Shown: piece by piece, positions 52,322 to 60,845 of the stretch
Layout: each line of letters opens with the position of its first letter
Position numbering within the stretch: the first letter of the stretch is position 1
Assembly (NCBI RefSeq): GCF_004348735.1
Contig: NZ_SMKT01000033.1
Coordinates: 1-64,000 of the forward strand
Source: Actinomadura sp. KC06
GTDB lineage: Bacteria > Actinomycetota > Actinomycetes > Streptosporangiales > Streptosporangiaceae
Direction of reading: 5' to 3'
Length of the DNA: 64,000 nucleotides
Notes under the pieces: model-generated
The model's input: the letters and a program-made list of their open reading frames with translations, nothing else
Database searches by the model: none
What the model was told of the DNA's origin: nothing
Translations under genes and position numbers: made by a program

Positions 52322-53421
52322 GAGGCTGCGCGGTCCGGGCGGTAGGCGTCGAGCGCGGGCGAGGTGCGGCCGTGGATCTCCTGGTCGATCAGGACGGCGA
52401 GATGCGGTCCGAGCGTGATGCCGCTGTGGGTGACGGCGGTGTAGAGGCCGGGCCGCTGCGACCCGATGAGCGGGTACCCGTCGAGGGGGAGTGGACGGAC
52501 GCACCGCCGTATCTGGACGAGGTCGGCCGTCAGGCCGGGGATGAGCACCCGCGCCCGCGCGAGAAGCTCGGCGCCGACCGCCTCCATCAGCGCCGGTGAG
52601 GCCGATTCGTCGACACCGGCGTCAAGGTCGTCGGCTTCCAGGACGAGACCGCCGTCCTCCGCCGGGCGAGTGGAGAGCCCCGGGGCATGGACGAGGCCGT
52701 TGACGACGCCGGGCGCGGCCGAAGTGGTGGCGACGAGGCACGGCGCGGCCGATCCGGGCTCGGACGGGTCGACCAGCGGAAGGACGACCCCGGCGGTGGC
52801 CAGGAGCGCGGGGCTGTGCCTGCCCGCCGCGCAGATCGTGAGGTCGGCGTCCAGGTCACGGCCGTCGTCCAGCCGCACTCCGGTCACGCGTTCGCCTTCG
52901 GTGTTGAGGCGGACCGCCCGGTGACCGGTGACGAGGACGGCGCCCGATTCGCGGGCCCGTTCCGTCAGAGCCCGCGCGGCGGAGCCTCCGTGCACGTAGC
53001 CCTCGCCGGCGTAGTGCGCGACGAGCGCGTCCCGCGGGACCCGGACGTGTGGTTCGAGCTCGCGCAACCGGCCGGGATCGATCAGCTCGGCGGCGTAGCC
53101 GAGGCCGGCGAGCCGGGCGACCCGGTCGGCCAGCCGGGACTTCGCGTCGTCGGCGTCCGCCCAGATCGTGTTGCCCACCGGCCGGTACCAGGCGGGATCG
53201 CCGAACCCGGCGGCCAGGTCGCGCCAGGTGGACAGCGCCGCCGTCCGGAACCGGTGGTAGGACGGGTCCGCGGGGTCGTTGGCGTTGAACCAGGCGTAGC
53301 TGGTGCCGGACGTCCCGGCCCCCGGCGCCTCCGCCTCGACGAGCGTGACCTCGTCCTGACCGGCGAGCCGGTCCGCCAGCGCGGCCCCGATGATCCCCGC
53401 ACCCACGACCAGTATCCGCAC
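52318..53421 (-). CDS. FAD-dependent D-amino-acid-oxidase-type oxidoreductase
   Basis: 367 residues from GTG 53421 with GAGGA upstream, placing RILVVGAGIIGAALADRL at the start. This DAO fold has a second conserved part near the C-terminus (CVRPLPLDGYPLIG, THSGITLGPHLA). It probably oxidises an amine or amino acid with oxygen or another acceptor. Substrate unknown. It diverges from the PopR-like gene. Confidence 0.9.
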   Translation of the reverse strand: MRILVVGAGIIGAALADRLAGQDEVTLVEAEAPGAGTSGTSYAWFNANDPADPSYHRFRTAALSTWRDLAAGFGDPAWYRPVGNTIWADADDAKSRLADRVARLAGLGYAAELIDPGRLRELEPHVRVPRDALVAHYAGEGYVHGGSAARALTERARESGAVLVTGHRAVRLNTEGERVTGVRLDDGRDLDADLTICAAGRHSPALLATAGVVLPLVDPSEPGSAAPCLVATTSAAPGVVNGLVHAPGLSTRPAEDGGLVLEADDLDAGVDESASPALMEAVGAELLARARVLIPGLTADLVQIRRCVRPLPLDGYPLIGSQRPGLYTAVTHSGITLGPHLAVLIDQEIHGRTSPALDAYRPDRAAS

Positions 53422-53523
53422 GTCCTCAGGATGGCAGCCGCTCCCGGACATCGCGAGACCCCGCCTTTCTGCGGTCGGCGGAACGCCTAGGACCTGCCGG
53501 TACCGCCGACTTACGATGTGCGC

Positions 53524-53913
53524 ATGGCCGAGATGACCCGTCCGCTCAAGCCCTCCGAAGAGACACCGCACGAGCCGGCCTCGCCGCACGAGCCCGCCCC
53601 GCCGCGCGACGGGGCGGAGCCGTTGTGGCGGGACGCGCTCGGCCACTGCCTGCGGCGCCTGCGCCTCGAACGCGGCGAGACGCTGGTCGAGACGTCCCGC
53701 CGTGCCGGGGTCTCGCCGCAGTACCTCTCCGAGATGGAACGCGGCGTCAAGGAGCCGTCGAGCGAGATGATCGCCGCGGTCGCCGGCGCCCTGGACGTGA
53801 CGCTCGGCGACCTGACCCTCGCGGTCGCGACGACCCTCCTGACCGCCCCGGCCCCGGCCCGGACGGCTCCGGCGGGCGTGACCTGCCAGGCCGCCTACGC
53901 CCTGGCCGCATAG
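53524..53913 (+). CDS. popR: PopR/ClgR-like XRE activator with a YALAA C-terminus
   Basis: 129 residues from ATG 53524 (GTG 53518 possible). After a Pro-rich head, an XRE helix-turn-helix (about 43-95) reads LRRLRLERGETLVETSRRAGVSPQYLSEMERGVKEPSSE, close to the ClgR/PopR group that activates clp genes. The protein ends AYALAA, the same as the end of the ssrA degradation tag, so ClpXP or ClpAP should recognise it. It faces a clpP pair (11-nt gap) whose promoter has the PopR operator. In Streptomyces the housekeeping ClpP degrades PopR until its activity falls, so the same loop is likely here. Confidence 0.85.
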   Translation: MAEMTRPLKPSEETPHEPASPHEPAPPRDGAEPLWRDALGHCLRRLRLERGETLVETSRRAGVSPQYLSEMERGVKEPSSEMIAAVAGALDVTLGDLTLAVATTLLTAPAPARTAPAGVTCQAAYALAA

Positions 53914-53924
53914 GCGGCGCGCCC

Positions 53925-54527
53925 CTACATGGGCAGCGGCTTCCGTTCTTCGATCACCTGGTCGATGAGGCCGTAGTCCAGCGCCGACCGCGCGGTGAAC
54001 ACGCGGTCGCGATCGGTGTCGGCGCGCAGCGTGGCGATGTCATGGCCGGTGTGCCGGGACAGGATGCTCTCCATGTCGCCGCGCACGCGGACGACCTCGT
54101 CCGCCTGGAGGATCAGGTCCGGGATCGCTCCGCGGCTCTGCCCGATCGGCTGGTGCAGGACGACGCGGGTGTGCGGCAGCGCGGAGCGCATCCCGGGAGC
54201 GCCCGCGGCGAGGAGCACGGCCCCGACCGCGACGGCCTGCCCGACGCACGTCGTCGCCACCCGCGCGCGGATGTAGCGCAGCGTGTCGTACACGGCCAGC
54301 ATCGCGCTCGGGTCTCCGCCCTCGCAGTTGATGTAGAGCTGGATATCGCGGTCGGGGCTGTCCGCTTCCAGGTACAGCAATTGCGCGACGAGGGCGTTCG
54401 CGACTCCGGCGTCGATCGCGGTGCCGAGATAGATGATCCGCTCGGTCAGCAGGTGCGAGTAGACGTCCATGATCCGTTCACCGCGGGGGTGCTGCGCGAT
54501 GACGTTCGGGATCGTGTAGGTGCTCAT
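53925..54527 (-). CDS. clpP: ClpP paralogue with the catalytic serine replaced
   Basis: 200 residues. ClpP fold motifs are complete (RIIYLGTAID, LYINCEGGDPSAMLAVYDTL, ALPHTRVVLHQPIG, DYGLIDQVI) but the nucleophile position is alanine: CVGQAVAVGAVLLAAG compared with CVGQAASxxA. The Ala codon is at 54228-54230 (residue 100). The active-site His (LHQP) remains. It should be inactive alone and act as a structural or regulatory ring partner of the upstream ClpP, like plastid ClpR. It overlaps the upstream gene by ATGA. Confidence 0.92.
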   Translation of the reverse strand: MSTYTIPNVIAQHPRGERIMDVYSHLLTERIIYLGTAIDAGVANALVAQLLYLEADSPDRDIQLYINCEGGDPSAMLAVYDTLRYIRARVATTCVGQAVAVGAVLLAAGAPGMRSALPHTRVVLHQPIGQSRGAIPDLILQADEVVRVRGDMESILSRHTGHDIATLRADTDRDRVFTARSALDYGLIDQVIEERKPLPM

Positions 54528-55153
54528 CGGACGGCCCCTTCCGAGGGAATGCCGAGCCCTATGGGCCGGTGACTGGTCGGGACGACTTCGTCGAACTCGC
54601 TGACGATCGCGTCGATGAACCCGTACTCGAGCGCTTCCTGCGCCGTGTACCAGCGGTCGTGAAGCGAATCCTCGAAGACCCGCTCAAGGGGCTGCCCGGT
54701 GTCCTCCGCGATGAGCCCGAGGACCGTGTCGCGGGTGTGGCGCAGGTCGCCGGCCTGCAGCTCGATGTCGACGGCGGCGCCCGCGATTCCGGCGGACCCC
54801 TGGTGCATCAGCACGCGGGCGTGCGGCATGGCGCGGCGCTTGCCTCGGGTTCCGGACGACAGCAGGAACTGCCCGGCGCTGTAGGCGATGCCGAGCACCA
54901 TCGTGGACACGTCGCACGGGATGAGGCGCATGACGTCGCGGATCGCCAGCATCGACGGCACCGACCCGCCCGGGGAATGGATCCACAGCGCGATATCGGT
55001 CGACGCATCCTCCCGCGCCAGCGTCATCAGCTGGGTCGCCAGCAGTGTGCCGTTGTCGTCGTCGAGCGCGCCGTCGAGGACGAGGACGCGCTGCTGGTAA
55101 AGCTCGCTTCGCACTCGTTCGTTGAACAACGGGGCTTTCTGTTCCTCGCTCAT
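54524..55153 (-). CDS. clpP: ClpP protease subunit, catalytic residues present
   Basis: 209 residues from ATG 55153. The serine is kept in GIAYSAGQFLLSSG and the His in RVLMHQGSAG; a candidate Asp lies later (VFEDSLHDRWYTAQEALEYGFID). The first gene of the two-gene operon, it has the PopR-type operator 42-71 nt upstream of its start. It should form the active ring in a barrel with the serine-less partner, powered by ClpX or ClpC from elsewhere. Confidence 0.93.
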   Translation of the reverse strand: MSEEQKAPLFNERVRSELYQQRVLVLDGALDDDNGTLLATQLMTLAREDASTDIALWIHSPGGSVPSMLAIRDVMRLIPCDVSTMVLGIAYSAGQFLLSSGTRGKRRAMPHARVLMHQGSAGIAGAAVDIELQAGDLRHTRDTVLGLIAEDTGQPLERVFEDSLHDRWYTAQEALEYGFIDAIVSEFDEVVPTSHRPIGLGIPSEGAVR

Positions 55154-55194
55154 GCATTCACCATGCGCGAGCCCACGCACTGCTCACAGTCGAA

Positions 55195-55224
55195 TCTGCC
55201 CACGGCAGATCTGCCCACAGCAGC
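55195..55224. promoter_or_regulatory. PopR-type operator in tandem
   Basis: TCTGCC-CAC-GGCAGA occurs at 55195-55209 (sharing the final A with the flanking site) and, directly after it, TCTGCC-CAC-AGCAGC at 55210-55224. The first matches the palindrome TCTGCC-N3-GGCAGA I recall for the PopR-activated clpP3 promoter of Streptomyces. It lies upstream of the clpP pair and also upstream of the divergent trypsin-nuclease gene. Confidence 0.75.
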
Positions 55225-55427
55225 AAGCCCGCCAAGCCCGGGGGACGTCGACAGGGTCCGTGCCCCGGCTCGACGCTCCAGCCCGGCGCCGTGGCGCGTC
55301 GTGTGCGTCAAACGTTTCCCGATGCGGGGTAAAAGGGGCCACCCGGGCCTGGCGATATCCGGCGAAAATCGAGGAAATTAAGAGAAGACAGGTGGTTCGC
55401 GGATATGTGCCGACCGGGGGATATGAA

Positions 55428-57401
55428 ATGGAATTCTATGAGCGGGAGCAGGAGCGCCAGCGGGAGACGGCGGCGCGGCGGGTGGCCGCGCGCGTTCCGG
55501 AGCGGCGCGAGCACGAGACCGTCCTGGCCTCGCCCGGCGGCGTGGCGGTGGCCGACAGCGCCGAGCGGGTGGCCAAGCGGGTCGACCGGCTGAGCCGGTT
55601 CTACGGCGACGGCTCCCTGCTGGAGCCCGGCGCGGCCGAGCCCGCCGCGCGGCTGGAGAAGATCATCAACACGGTCGACTACGTGGGCGTCCGCTACCTG
55701 GACGCCGGGGTGGCCGCGGCGCGCACCGTCGGGCGGATCAACATCCGCGACGAGGGCGGGCGCACGCTCGGGTACGGGACGGGCTCGCTCGTCTCCCTGT
55801 CCCTGCTGCTGACCAACCATCACGTGCTGCCCGACGCCGGGACGGCCGCGACCAGCATGGTCGAGTTCAACTACCAGGACGGCGTCGACGGGCGGCCGCT
55901 GGCCGTCGCGGCCTACGCGCTCGATCCGGAGCGCTTCTTCCTCGCCGACGAGGGGCTCGACTTCGCGCTCGTGGCGGTCGACGCGCCGTCCGCCGAGCTG
56001 GCGGCGTTCGGCCACAACCGGCTGATCGAGGCCGAGGGCAAGGCGATCATCGGGGAGTTCGTGACGATCATCCAGCATCCGCGCGGGGACCGGAAGCAGG
56101 TCGCGCTGCGGGAGAACCGGATCGTCGACATCCCCGAGCTGTTCCTGCATTACGCGGCCGACACCGAGCCGGGGTCGTCCGGTTCGCCGGTGTTCAACGA
56201 TCAGTGGGAGGTCGTCGCGCTGCACCACGCGAGCGTTCCGGTGCCCGAGCCGGAGGAGACCGGCGCGTTCGTGAACGAGGGGATCCGCATCAGCCGGATC
56301 TGCAAGCAGGTGCGCGAAACGTCGCTGCCCGAGGCGCAGCGGGCGCTCGTCGATGAGCTGTTCGCTCCTCCGCTGACGGAGAGCGCGGCTCTCCAGTCGT
56401 CGGCGGTCGGCCCGCCTCCGGTCGCGGCCCCCGTCGCGGCCCCGGACGCGCGTCCGCCGGCGAGGGCGATGGCCGCCGTTCCGCTGTCGCAGAGCCGCGC
56501 GGGGACGGTCACGATCCCGCTGGAGGTCACGGTCCGGCTCGCGGACGGGCATCCGGGCGAGGCCGCGCGCGAGACGGAGGCGATCGACCCCGACTACAGC
56601 ACCCGCGACGGCTACGATCCGGTGTTCCTGGCCCGTCCGCTGCCGATGCCCGTGCCGTCGCCCGACCTGGCCGCCGTGGCGTCGGCCGAGCTCCGCTACC
56701 ACCACTTCAGCGTCGTCATGCACCGGCAGCGGGCGCTCGCGCTGTTCACCGCCTGCAACATCGACGGCCGGAGCGCGCGGCGTCCCAAGCGCGACAGCGA
56801 CCGCTGGTTCTTCGACCCGCGGCTGCCCGCCGGGGAGCAGACCGGCGAGGACGTCTACCGCGCCAACGACCTGGACCGCGGGCATCTGGTCCGCCGGCTC
56901 GACCCCGCCTGGGGGACGGAAGCCGTCGCCCAGGCCGCCAACGACGACACGTTCCACTTCACCAACTCCACCCCGCAGCACCACAAGTTCAACGCGGGCC
57001 AGACGCTGTGGCTCGGGCTGGAGGACTACGTCCTGAACAACGCCGACAACCTGGACCTGGCGGTCAGCGTGTTCACCGGGCCGGTGCTGGCCGAGGACGA
57101 CGACGTCTACCGCGGCGTCCGCCTGCCCCGCCAGTTCTGGAAGATCGTCGCGATGGCGGGCGCGTCGGGCGAGCTGTCGGTGACCGGCTACCTGCTCAGC
57201 CAGGCGGTCCTGATCGAGGACCTGGCCGGGAAGGAGGCCTTCTCCTACGGCGCGTACAAGACGTACCAGGTGCCGGTCCGCAGGATCGGGGAGTTGACCG
57301 GGCTCAACGTCGATCCGCACGTCCAGGCCGATCCGCTGGAGCGGCTGGAGGCCGTTCCGGGGCCGCGCGAGGTCGTCAGCCCCGAGGACCTGATCCTCTG
57401 A
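55428..57401 (+). CDS. Trypsin-like protease fused to a NUC-type DNA/RNA endonuclease
   Basis: 657 residues from ATG 55428 (GGGGG upstream). A charged head (about 1-60) is followed by a trypsin-like domain (about 80-310) with the triad His132 (TNHHVL), Asp178 (LDFALVAVD) and Ser251 (GSSGSP). After an Ala/Pro linker (about 320-370), a DNA/RNA non-specific endonuclease domain (about 400-640) has DRGH with His486 and NDDTFHFTNSTPQHHKFN. Both sites look complete. There is no signal peptide or membrane helix, so a cytoplasmic toxin kept off by regulation, possibly cleaved between the domains, is more likely than a secreted enzyme. Its promoter side is next to the PopR operator. Confidence 0.92.
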   Translation: MEFYEREQERQRETAARRVAARVPERREHETVLASPGGVAVADSAERVAKRVDRLSRFYGDGSLLEPGAAEPAARLEKIINTVDYVGVRYLDAGVAAARTVGRINIRDEGGRTLGYGTGSLVSLSLLLTNHHVLPDAGTAATSMVEFNYQDGVDGRPLAVAAYALDPERFFLADEGLDFALVAVDAPSAELAAFGHNRLIEAEGKAIIGEFVTIIQHPRGDRKQVALRENRIVDIPELFLHYAADTEPGSSGSPVFNDQWEVVALHHASVPVPEPEETGAFVNEGIRISRICKQVRETSLPEAQRALVDELFAPPLTESAALQSSAVGPPPVAAPVAAPDARPPARAMAAVPLSQSRAGTVTIPLEVTVRLADGHPGEAARETEAIDPDYSTRDGYDPVFLARPLPMPVPSPDLAAVASAELRYHHFSVVMHRQRALALFTACNIDGRSARRPKRDSDRWFFDPRLPAGEQTGEDVYRANDLDRGHLVRRLDPAWGTEAVAQAANDDTFHFTNSTPQHHKFNAGQTLWLGLEDYVLNNADNLDLAVSVFTGPVLAEDDDVYRGVRLPRQFWKIVAMAGASGELSVTGYLLSQAVLIEDLAGKEAFSYGAYKTYQVPVRRIGELTGLNVDPHVQADPLERLEAVPGPREVVSPEDLIL

Positions 57402-57560
57402 CGGGACGGTGAAACCAGCGAAACCGGCGAAACTGATATGAGCGCGAATATGCGGAAAAGGAGATCTCCTGATGCCTCTCCTTGGTGGTTTCTCCGCCTG
57501 TTCGCTGGTTCGCTGGTTGGGACGGGGTCCATAAAAGGCAGTCCAATTAAAGGAGGCGCC

Positions 57561-58040
57561 ATGACGGCCCCACCGTTCAAGCCGCCGAAGCTGTCCTACC
57601 CGCCGATGATGAGCGGTCCCCGCGTCCAGCAGTGGCAGCAGCAGATGAAGACGCGCAGCTGGAACATCGTCCCGGACGGGAAGTTCGGCCCGATCAGCAG
57701 GCGCACCTGCGCGAACTTCCAGACCGAGAAGGGCCTGGAGCCGGACGGCGTCGTCGACGCGGCCACCTGGAAGGCCACGTGGGAGGCGCCCCCCGCCGAT
57801 CCCCCGCCGGCGCCCGAGGAGGACCTCGTACACGGGTCGGAGGGAGAGCACGTCCGGACGTGGGAGCGCCAGGCGAACCGCCGCGGCTGGCGGATCAAGA
57901 ACATCGACGGGCACTACGACGACGAGGACGTCCGCGTGTGCAAGCAGATGCAGCACGCCCTCGGCCTCCCGAAGACGGGGGTCGTCGACTTCGACACCTG
58001 GAACGCCACCTGGTGGGAGAACGTCCCCACGACCGTCTGA
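57561..58040 (+). CDS. Protein with two peptidoglycan-binding domains
   Basis: 159 residues from ATG 57561 with a perfect AGGAGG. Two PG_binding_1-type units: about 18-70 (VQQWQQQMKTRSWNI, DGKFGPISRRTCANFQTEKG, VDAATW) and about 90-150 (VRTWERQANRRGWRI, DGHYDDEDVRVCKQMQHALG, VDFDTW). Between them is an acidic Pro-rich linker. No catalytic domain and no signal peptide, which is odd for a wall binder. It follows the protease-nuclease gene by 160 nt and precedes a membrane-protein gene. Confidence 0.85.
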   Translation: MTAPPFKPPKLSYPPMMSGPRVQQWQQQMKTRSWNIVPDGKFGPISRRTCANFQTEKGLEPDGVVDAATWKATWEAPPADPPPAPEEDLVHGSEGEHVRTWERQANRRGWRIKNIDGHYDDEDVRVCKQMQHALGLPKTGVVDFDTWNATWWENVPTTV

Positions 58041-58070
58041 GCCGGCCCGCTCCCGGAAGGACATCGGCGG

Positions 58071-59204
58071 ATGGCCCGTTGGACCGGCTGGATCCCCGGC
58101 GCCCCCAGACTCGACGAGTGGGCGCGCGAGCGGGGCTCGTGGGTGCTGTGCGAGGAAGTGCGCGCGGACGTCCACGAACTCCGCGCGATCCTCGCGACTC
58201 CGCGGGACGAAGAAGTCCAGTCGCCCGAGAACGCGGAACTGCTGCGCGGCGCCGAGCAGGCCCTGGACCGGGCGATGGACGTCATCGACCCCGGCACGCA
58301 TCGCAGGAGCCTGACGGCGTCCCATGTGACCACCGCCCAGCTTCACCTGAACTGCGCGCGTTCCCTGTGGATGCGGACGCTCTCGCCCGGGGAACTGCAA
58401 TCGTTCCTGCCCGCCATGTGCGCCGCGGTCAGGCGGCATCTCGCCCCGGCCGACGAGCACCGGATCTTCGTGGAGCGGCTGGCCAAGGAGCAGCGCGACG
58501 CCCAGGAGACCGGTCAGCCCGCGTCCCTCACCGAGGGGCAGCTCGTCACGCTGGTCGCCGCCGTGGACACCGCGCGCCAGGCCGCGCTGCGGGAGAAGCT
58601 GCGCGCCGACAGCTTCGTGCGGATCGTCCGGTGGATCGCCGTGTTCCTGTTCTGCACGGTGATCGCCATCGGGGTGCTCTCGGCGTTGTGGCGGACGGCC
58701 GTCCCGCTGTGCTTCACCCCGGCTCCGAGCCCCGGCGCGCGAGGTGACTTCAGCGTCGTCTGCCCCACGGGCGCGGCGCCGTCCGTCCCGGCCGGGCAGC
58801 TGGACACGCGGACGCGCGAGGCCGCCGGTTGGGGCGACTACATCGTCGTAATGTTCATCGGGCTGGTCGCGGCCGGGATCGCGGCGGCGTCGGCGCTGCG
58901 GAAGATCCGCGGGACGTCCACCGCCTTCGGGATCCCGGTCGCGCTCGCCCTGCTCAAGCTGCCGACCGGGGCGCTGACCGCCGTGCTCGGCCTGCTGCTG
59001 ATGCGCGGCGGGTTCGTCCCCGGGCTCAGCGCGCTCGACTCGCCGGGGCAGATCATCGCCTGGGCGGTCGTCCTCGGCTACTCACAGGAGCTGTTCACGA
59101 AGTTCGTGGACAGGCAGGGCCAGGCCGTCCTGGAGGGCGTGCACGGGCCGTCCCCGTCGCCGCCTCCCGTATCCGGCTCGGTGCCCACCGAGCCGAAGCG
59201 CTGA
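58071..59204 (+). CDS. Membrane protein with large cytoplasmic N-terminal region
   Basis: 377 residues. The first ~180 are soluble and mostly helical (LDEWARERGSWVLCEEVRADVHELRAI), then four hydrophobic segments (about 186-207, 258-278, 288-315 and 327-345) and a Pro-rich C-terminal tail. A cysteine pair lies in the loop between helices 1 and 2 (LCFT, VVCP). No family is recognised. It is 30 nt after the peptidoglycan-binding gene and probably co-transcribed. Confidence 0.75.
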   Translation: MARWTGWIPGAPRLDEWARERGSWVLCEEVRADVHELRAILATPRDEEVQSPENAELLRGAEQALDRAMDVIDPGTHRRSLTASHVTTAQLHLNCARSLWMRTLSPGELQSFLPAMCAAVRRHLAPADEHRIFVERLAKEQRDAQETGQPASLTEGQLVTLVAAVDTARQAALREKLRADSFVRIVRWIAVFLFCTVIAIGVLSALWRTAVPLCFTPAPSPGARGDFSVVCPTGAAPSVPAGQLDTRTREAAGWGDYIVVMFIGLVAAGIAAASALRKIRGTSTAFGIPVALALLKLPTGALTAVLGLLLMRGGFVPGLSALDSPGQIIAWAVVLGYSQELFTKFVDRQGQAVLEGVHGPSPSPPPVSGSVPTEPKR

Positions 59205-59248
59205 CCGGCCCGAGTCGAAGCGCTCACCGGCCCGAAGCGCTGACCGGC
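59195..59248. repeat. Three copies of a 15-bp direct repeat
   Basis: GAAGCGCT(G/C)ACCGGC at 59195-59209, 59217-59231 and 59234-59248, spanning the stop codon of the membrane-protein gene and the gap before the opposite stop. AGCGCT is palindromic in each. Possibly a slipped duplication or a weak termination element. Confidence 0.6.
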
Positions 59249-59256
59249 GCTCACGG

Positions 59257-59586
59257 TCATCTCGCGAGGACGAGCCTGTCCTCCGTCCGGGAGAGGACGG
59301 TGAGGTCGAAGGGCGAGCCGCCTCCGTCGGGGAAGGTGACGGCGATCTGGTCCGTTCCCTGCGCCTCCCAGCGTCCCCGCACCTCGTTCAGCCGGTCGTC
59401 GCGCGCGGGGCGGCGCTCGGTGTACGTGCCGTCCGGACGGAACTCGATGCGGCGGCGCGGGCGGCGCGCGGGCGGGAACGGACGGTCCGCCGGCCGGTAC
59501 ACCGCCCCGGCCGGCGTGTCCTCCTCGAAGGCATGCACCCATGAGCCCGTGACGTCGGGCGGTGCGTCCCGTCCGGGGCCGGTCAT
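59257..59586 (-). CDS. Small beta-barrel-like protein after the M43 protease
   Basis: 109 residues. Pattern [14 protein letters not shown], then [35 protein letters not shown] and ending [16 protein letters not shown], like a lipocalin/META-type small beta barrel. No signal peptide. Its ATG overlaps the stop of the metalloprotease gene (ATGA), so it could be its partner or inhibitor, though no inhibitor family is recognised. Confidence 0.75.
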   Translation of the reverse strand: MTGPGRDAPPDVTGSWVHAFEEDTPAGAVYRPADRPFPPARRPRRRIEFRPDGTYTERRPARDDRLNEVRGRWEAQGTDQIAVTFPDGGGSPFDLTVLSRTEDRLVLAR

Positions 59587-60695
59587 CCGCCGGGACGGTG
59601 GCCGACGAGGCCCAGCATGTTGTGGATGTCCTCCAGGACTTCCCTGGTCAGCCGCTCCGAGTCGTGCAGGAGCCGTTCGACGTCGCCGTTGTGCGTCACC
59701 CCACCGGCCGGGACGGGCTGCTTGGCGGGCTGCGCCGGCGCGGCGGGCTGCGCCGCGGACGGCTGCAGGCTCGCGACCACGAAGGACGACCGCGCCCCCT
59801 CCAGGCAGGCGTCGATCCGCTCCCGCTGACCCAGGGTGAACATGAACATCGCGGCGTCGTCGACGTAGTCCATGTAGTTCATGAACATGTCGCCGTTCGG
59901 GCCGTTGTTGCACGTCACGTGCGGGAACTTCGGGGCCCCGGTGTTGGCGTCGGCCTGGTTCGGCGTGTCGGCCACCCGGTCGTCGTTGCTGCAGGCGCCG
60001 TCGTCGTCGCCCCAGATGTGGAACAGGTCGAGCCAGTGCCCGATCTCGTGGGTGGCGGTGCGGCCCCCGTTGAACGGGGGCGTGGCGGTGCCGGTCGTCC
60101 CGAACGCCGAGTGCAGGACGACCACGCCGTCGGTCTGCGGCGGGCCGCCGGGGAACTGCGCGTAGCCGAGCAGGCCGCCCGTCAGCTGACAGACCCACAT
60201 GTTGAGGTACTGGTCGGTCGGCCAGGGGTCGGAGCCTCCGGTGGCACTGGCCTTCACGCCGTCGTCGGTGTCGAACCCGCTCTGCGCGGTCTCGACCCGG
60301 ACGATCCCATCGGTCGGGTTGCCGAGCGGGTCCTTCGTGGCGAGCGCGAACTCGAGCCGCGTGTCCGCGACGAGCGACGTCCAGACGTCCGGCACCTTCG
60401 AGACGTCGGGGTTCGCGGCCCGGAAGTCCTGGTTCAGGACGTCGAGCTGGCTCATGATCTGCTGATCGCCGATGTTCTCCGCCGCGCCGTTGTACACCAC
60501 GTGCACGACGACCGGGATGGTGATCACGTCCGTACGGGCGGAGCTGAGCCGTCCGGACTCGAACTGGAGCGCCCGGTTCTCGATCTGCGCGCGCCGCGCG
60601 CGGTACGTCATGCTCTCGTTCAGCAGCCGGCGGTGGACGTGCATGGCCCCGCACAGGTCGCGTCTCGGCGGTGGGAAGGGGCTGGGTTCCGTCAT
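59583..60695 (-). CDS. M43 (pappalysin-like) zinc metalloprotease
   Basis: 370 residues. The zinc motif [11 protein letters not shown] is at His216-Glu217-His220-His226, followed by a [16 protein letters not shown] met-turn (about 270). N-terminal part [38 protein letters not shown] is typical of bacterial M43 proteases. They are usually secreted, yet no signal peptide precedes the domain ([21 protein letters not shown]). An extra C-terminal ~70 residues contain an Ala/Pro-rich linker and an acidic helix ([21 protein letters not shown]). It is coupled to the small beta-barrel gene. Confidence 0.92.
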   Translation of the reverse strand: MTEPSPFPPPRRDLCGAMHVHRRLLNESMTYRARRAQIENRALQFESGRLSSARTDVITIPVVVHVVYNGAAENIGDQQIMSQLDVLNQDFRAANPDVSKVPDVWTSLVADTRLEFALATKDPLGNPTDGIVRVETAQSGFDTDDGVKASATGGSDPWPTDQYLNMWVCQLTGGLLGYAQFPGGPPQTDGVVVLHSAFGTTGTATPPFNGGRTATHEIGHWLDLFHIWGDDDGACSNDDRVADTPNQADANTGAPKFPHVTCNNGPNGDMFMNYMDYVDDAAMFMFTLGQRERIDACLEGARSSFVVASLQPSAAQPAAPAQPAKQPVPAGGVTHNGDVERLLHDSERLTREVLEDIHNMLGLVGHRPGG

Positions 60696-60740
60696 GGCGG
60701 GTTCCTTTCAGCGCTGAGTTCTGACGGCCCGCGTGGCATG

Positions 60741-60762
60741 GCGGCGGGCCGCGTCCCGCCGC
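60741..60762. terminator. Hairpin between the hydrolase and M43 genes
   Basis: A perfect 8-bp stem (GCGGCGGG / CCCGCCGC) with a 6-nt loop in the 150-base gap. It can end the hydrolase transcript or reduce read-through into the M43 gene. Confidence 0.5.
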
Positions 60763-60845
60763 GTTGGCCGCCCTACCCGCGGCCTCCCATCGATGAAGCC
60801 CCGAAAGCTACAAATGACCGTAATGTCCGACTTTGGGTCTGGTGC

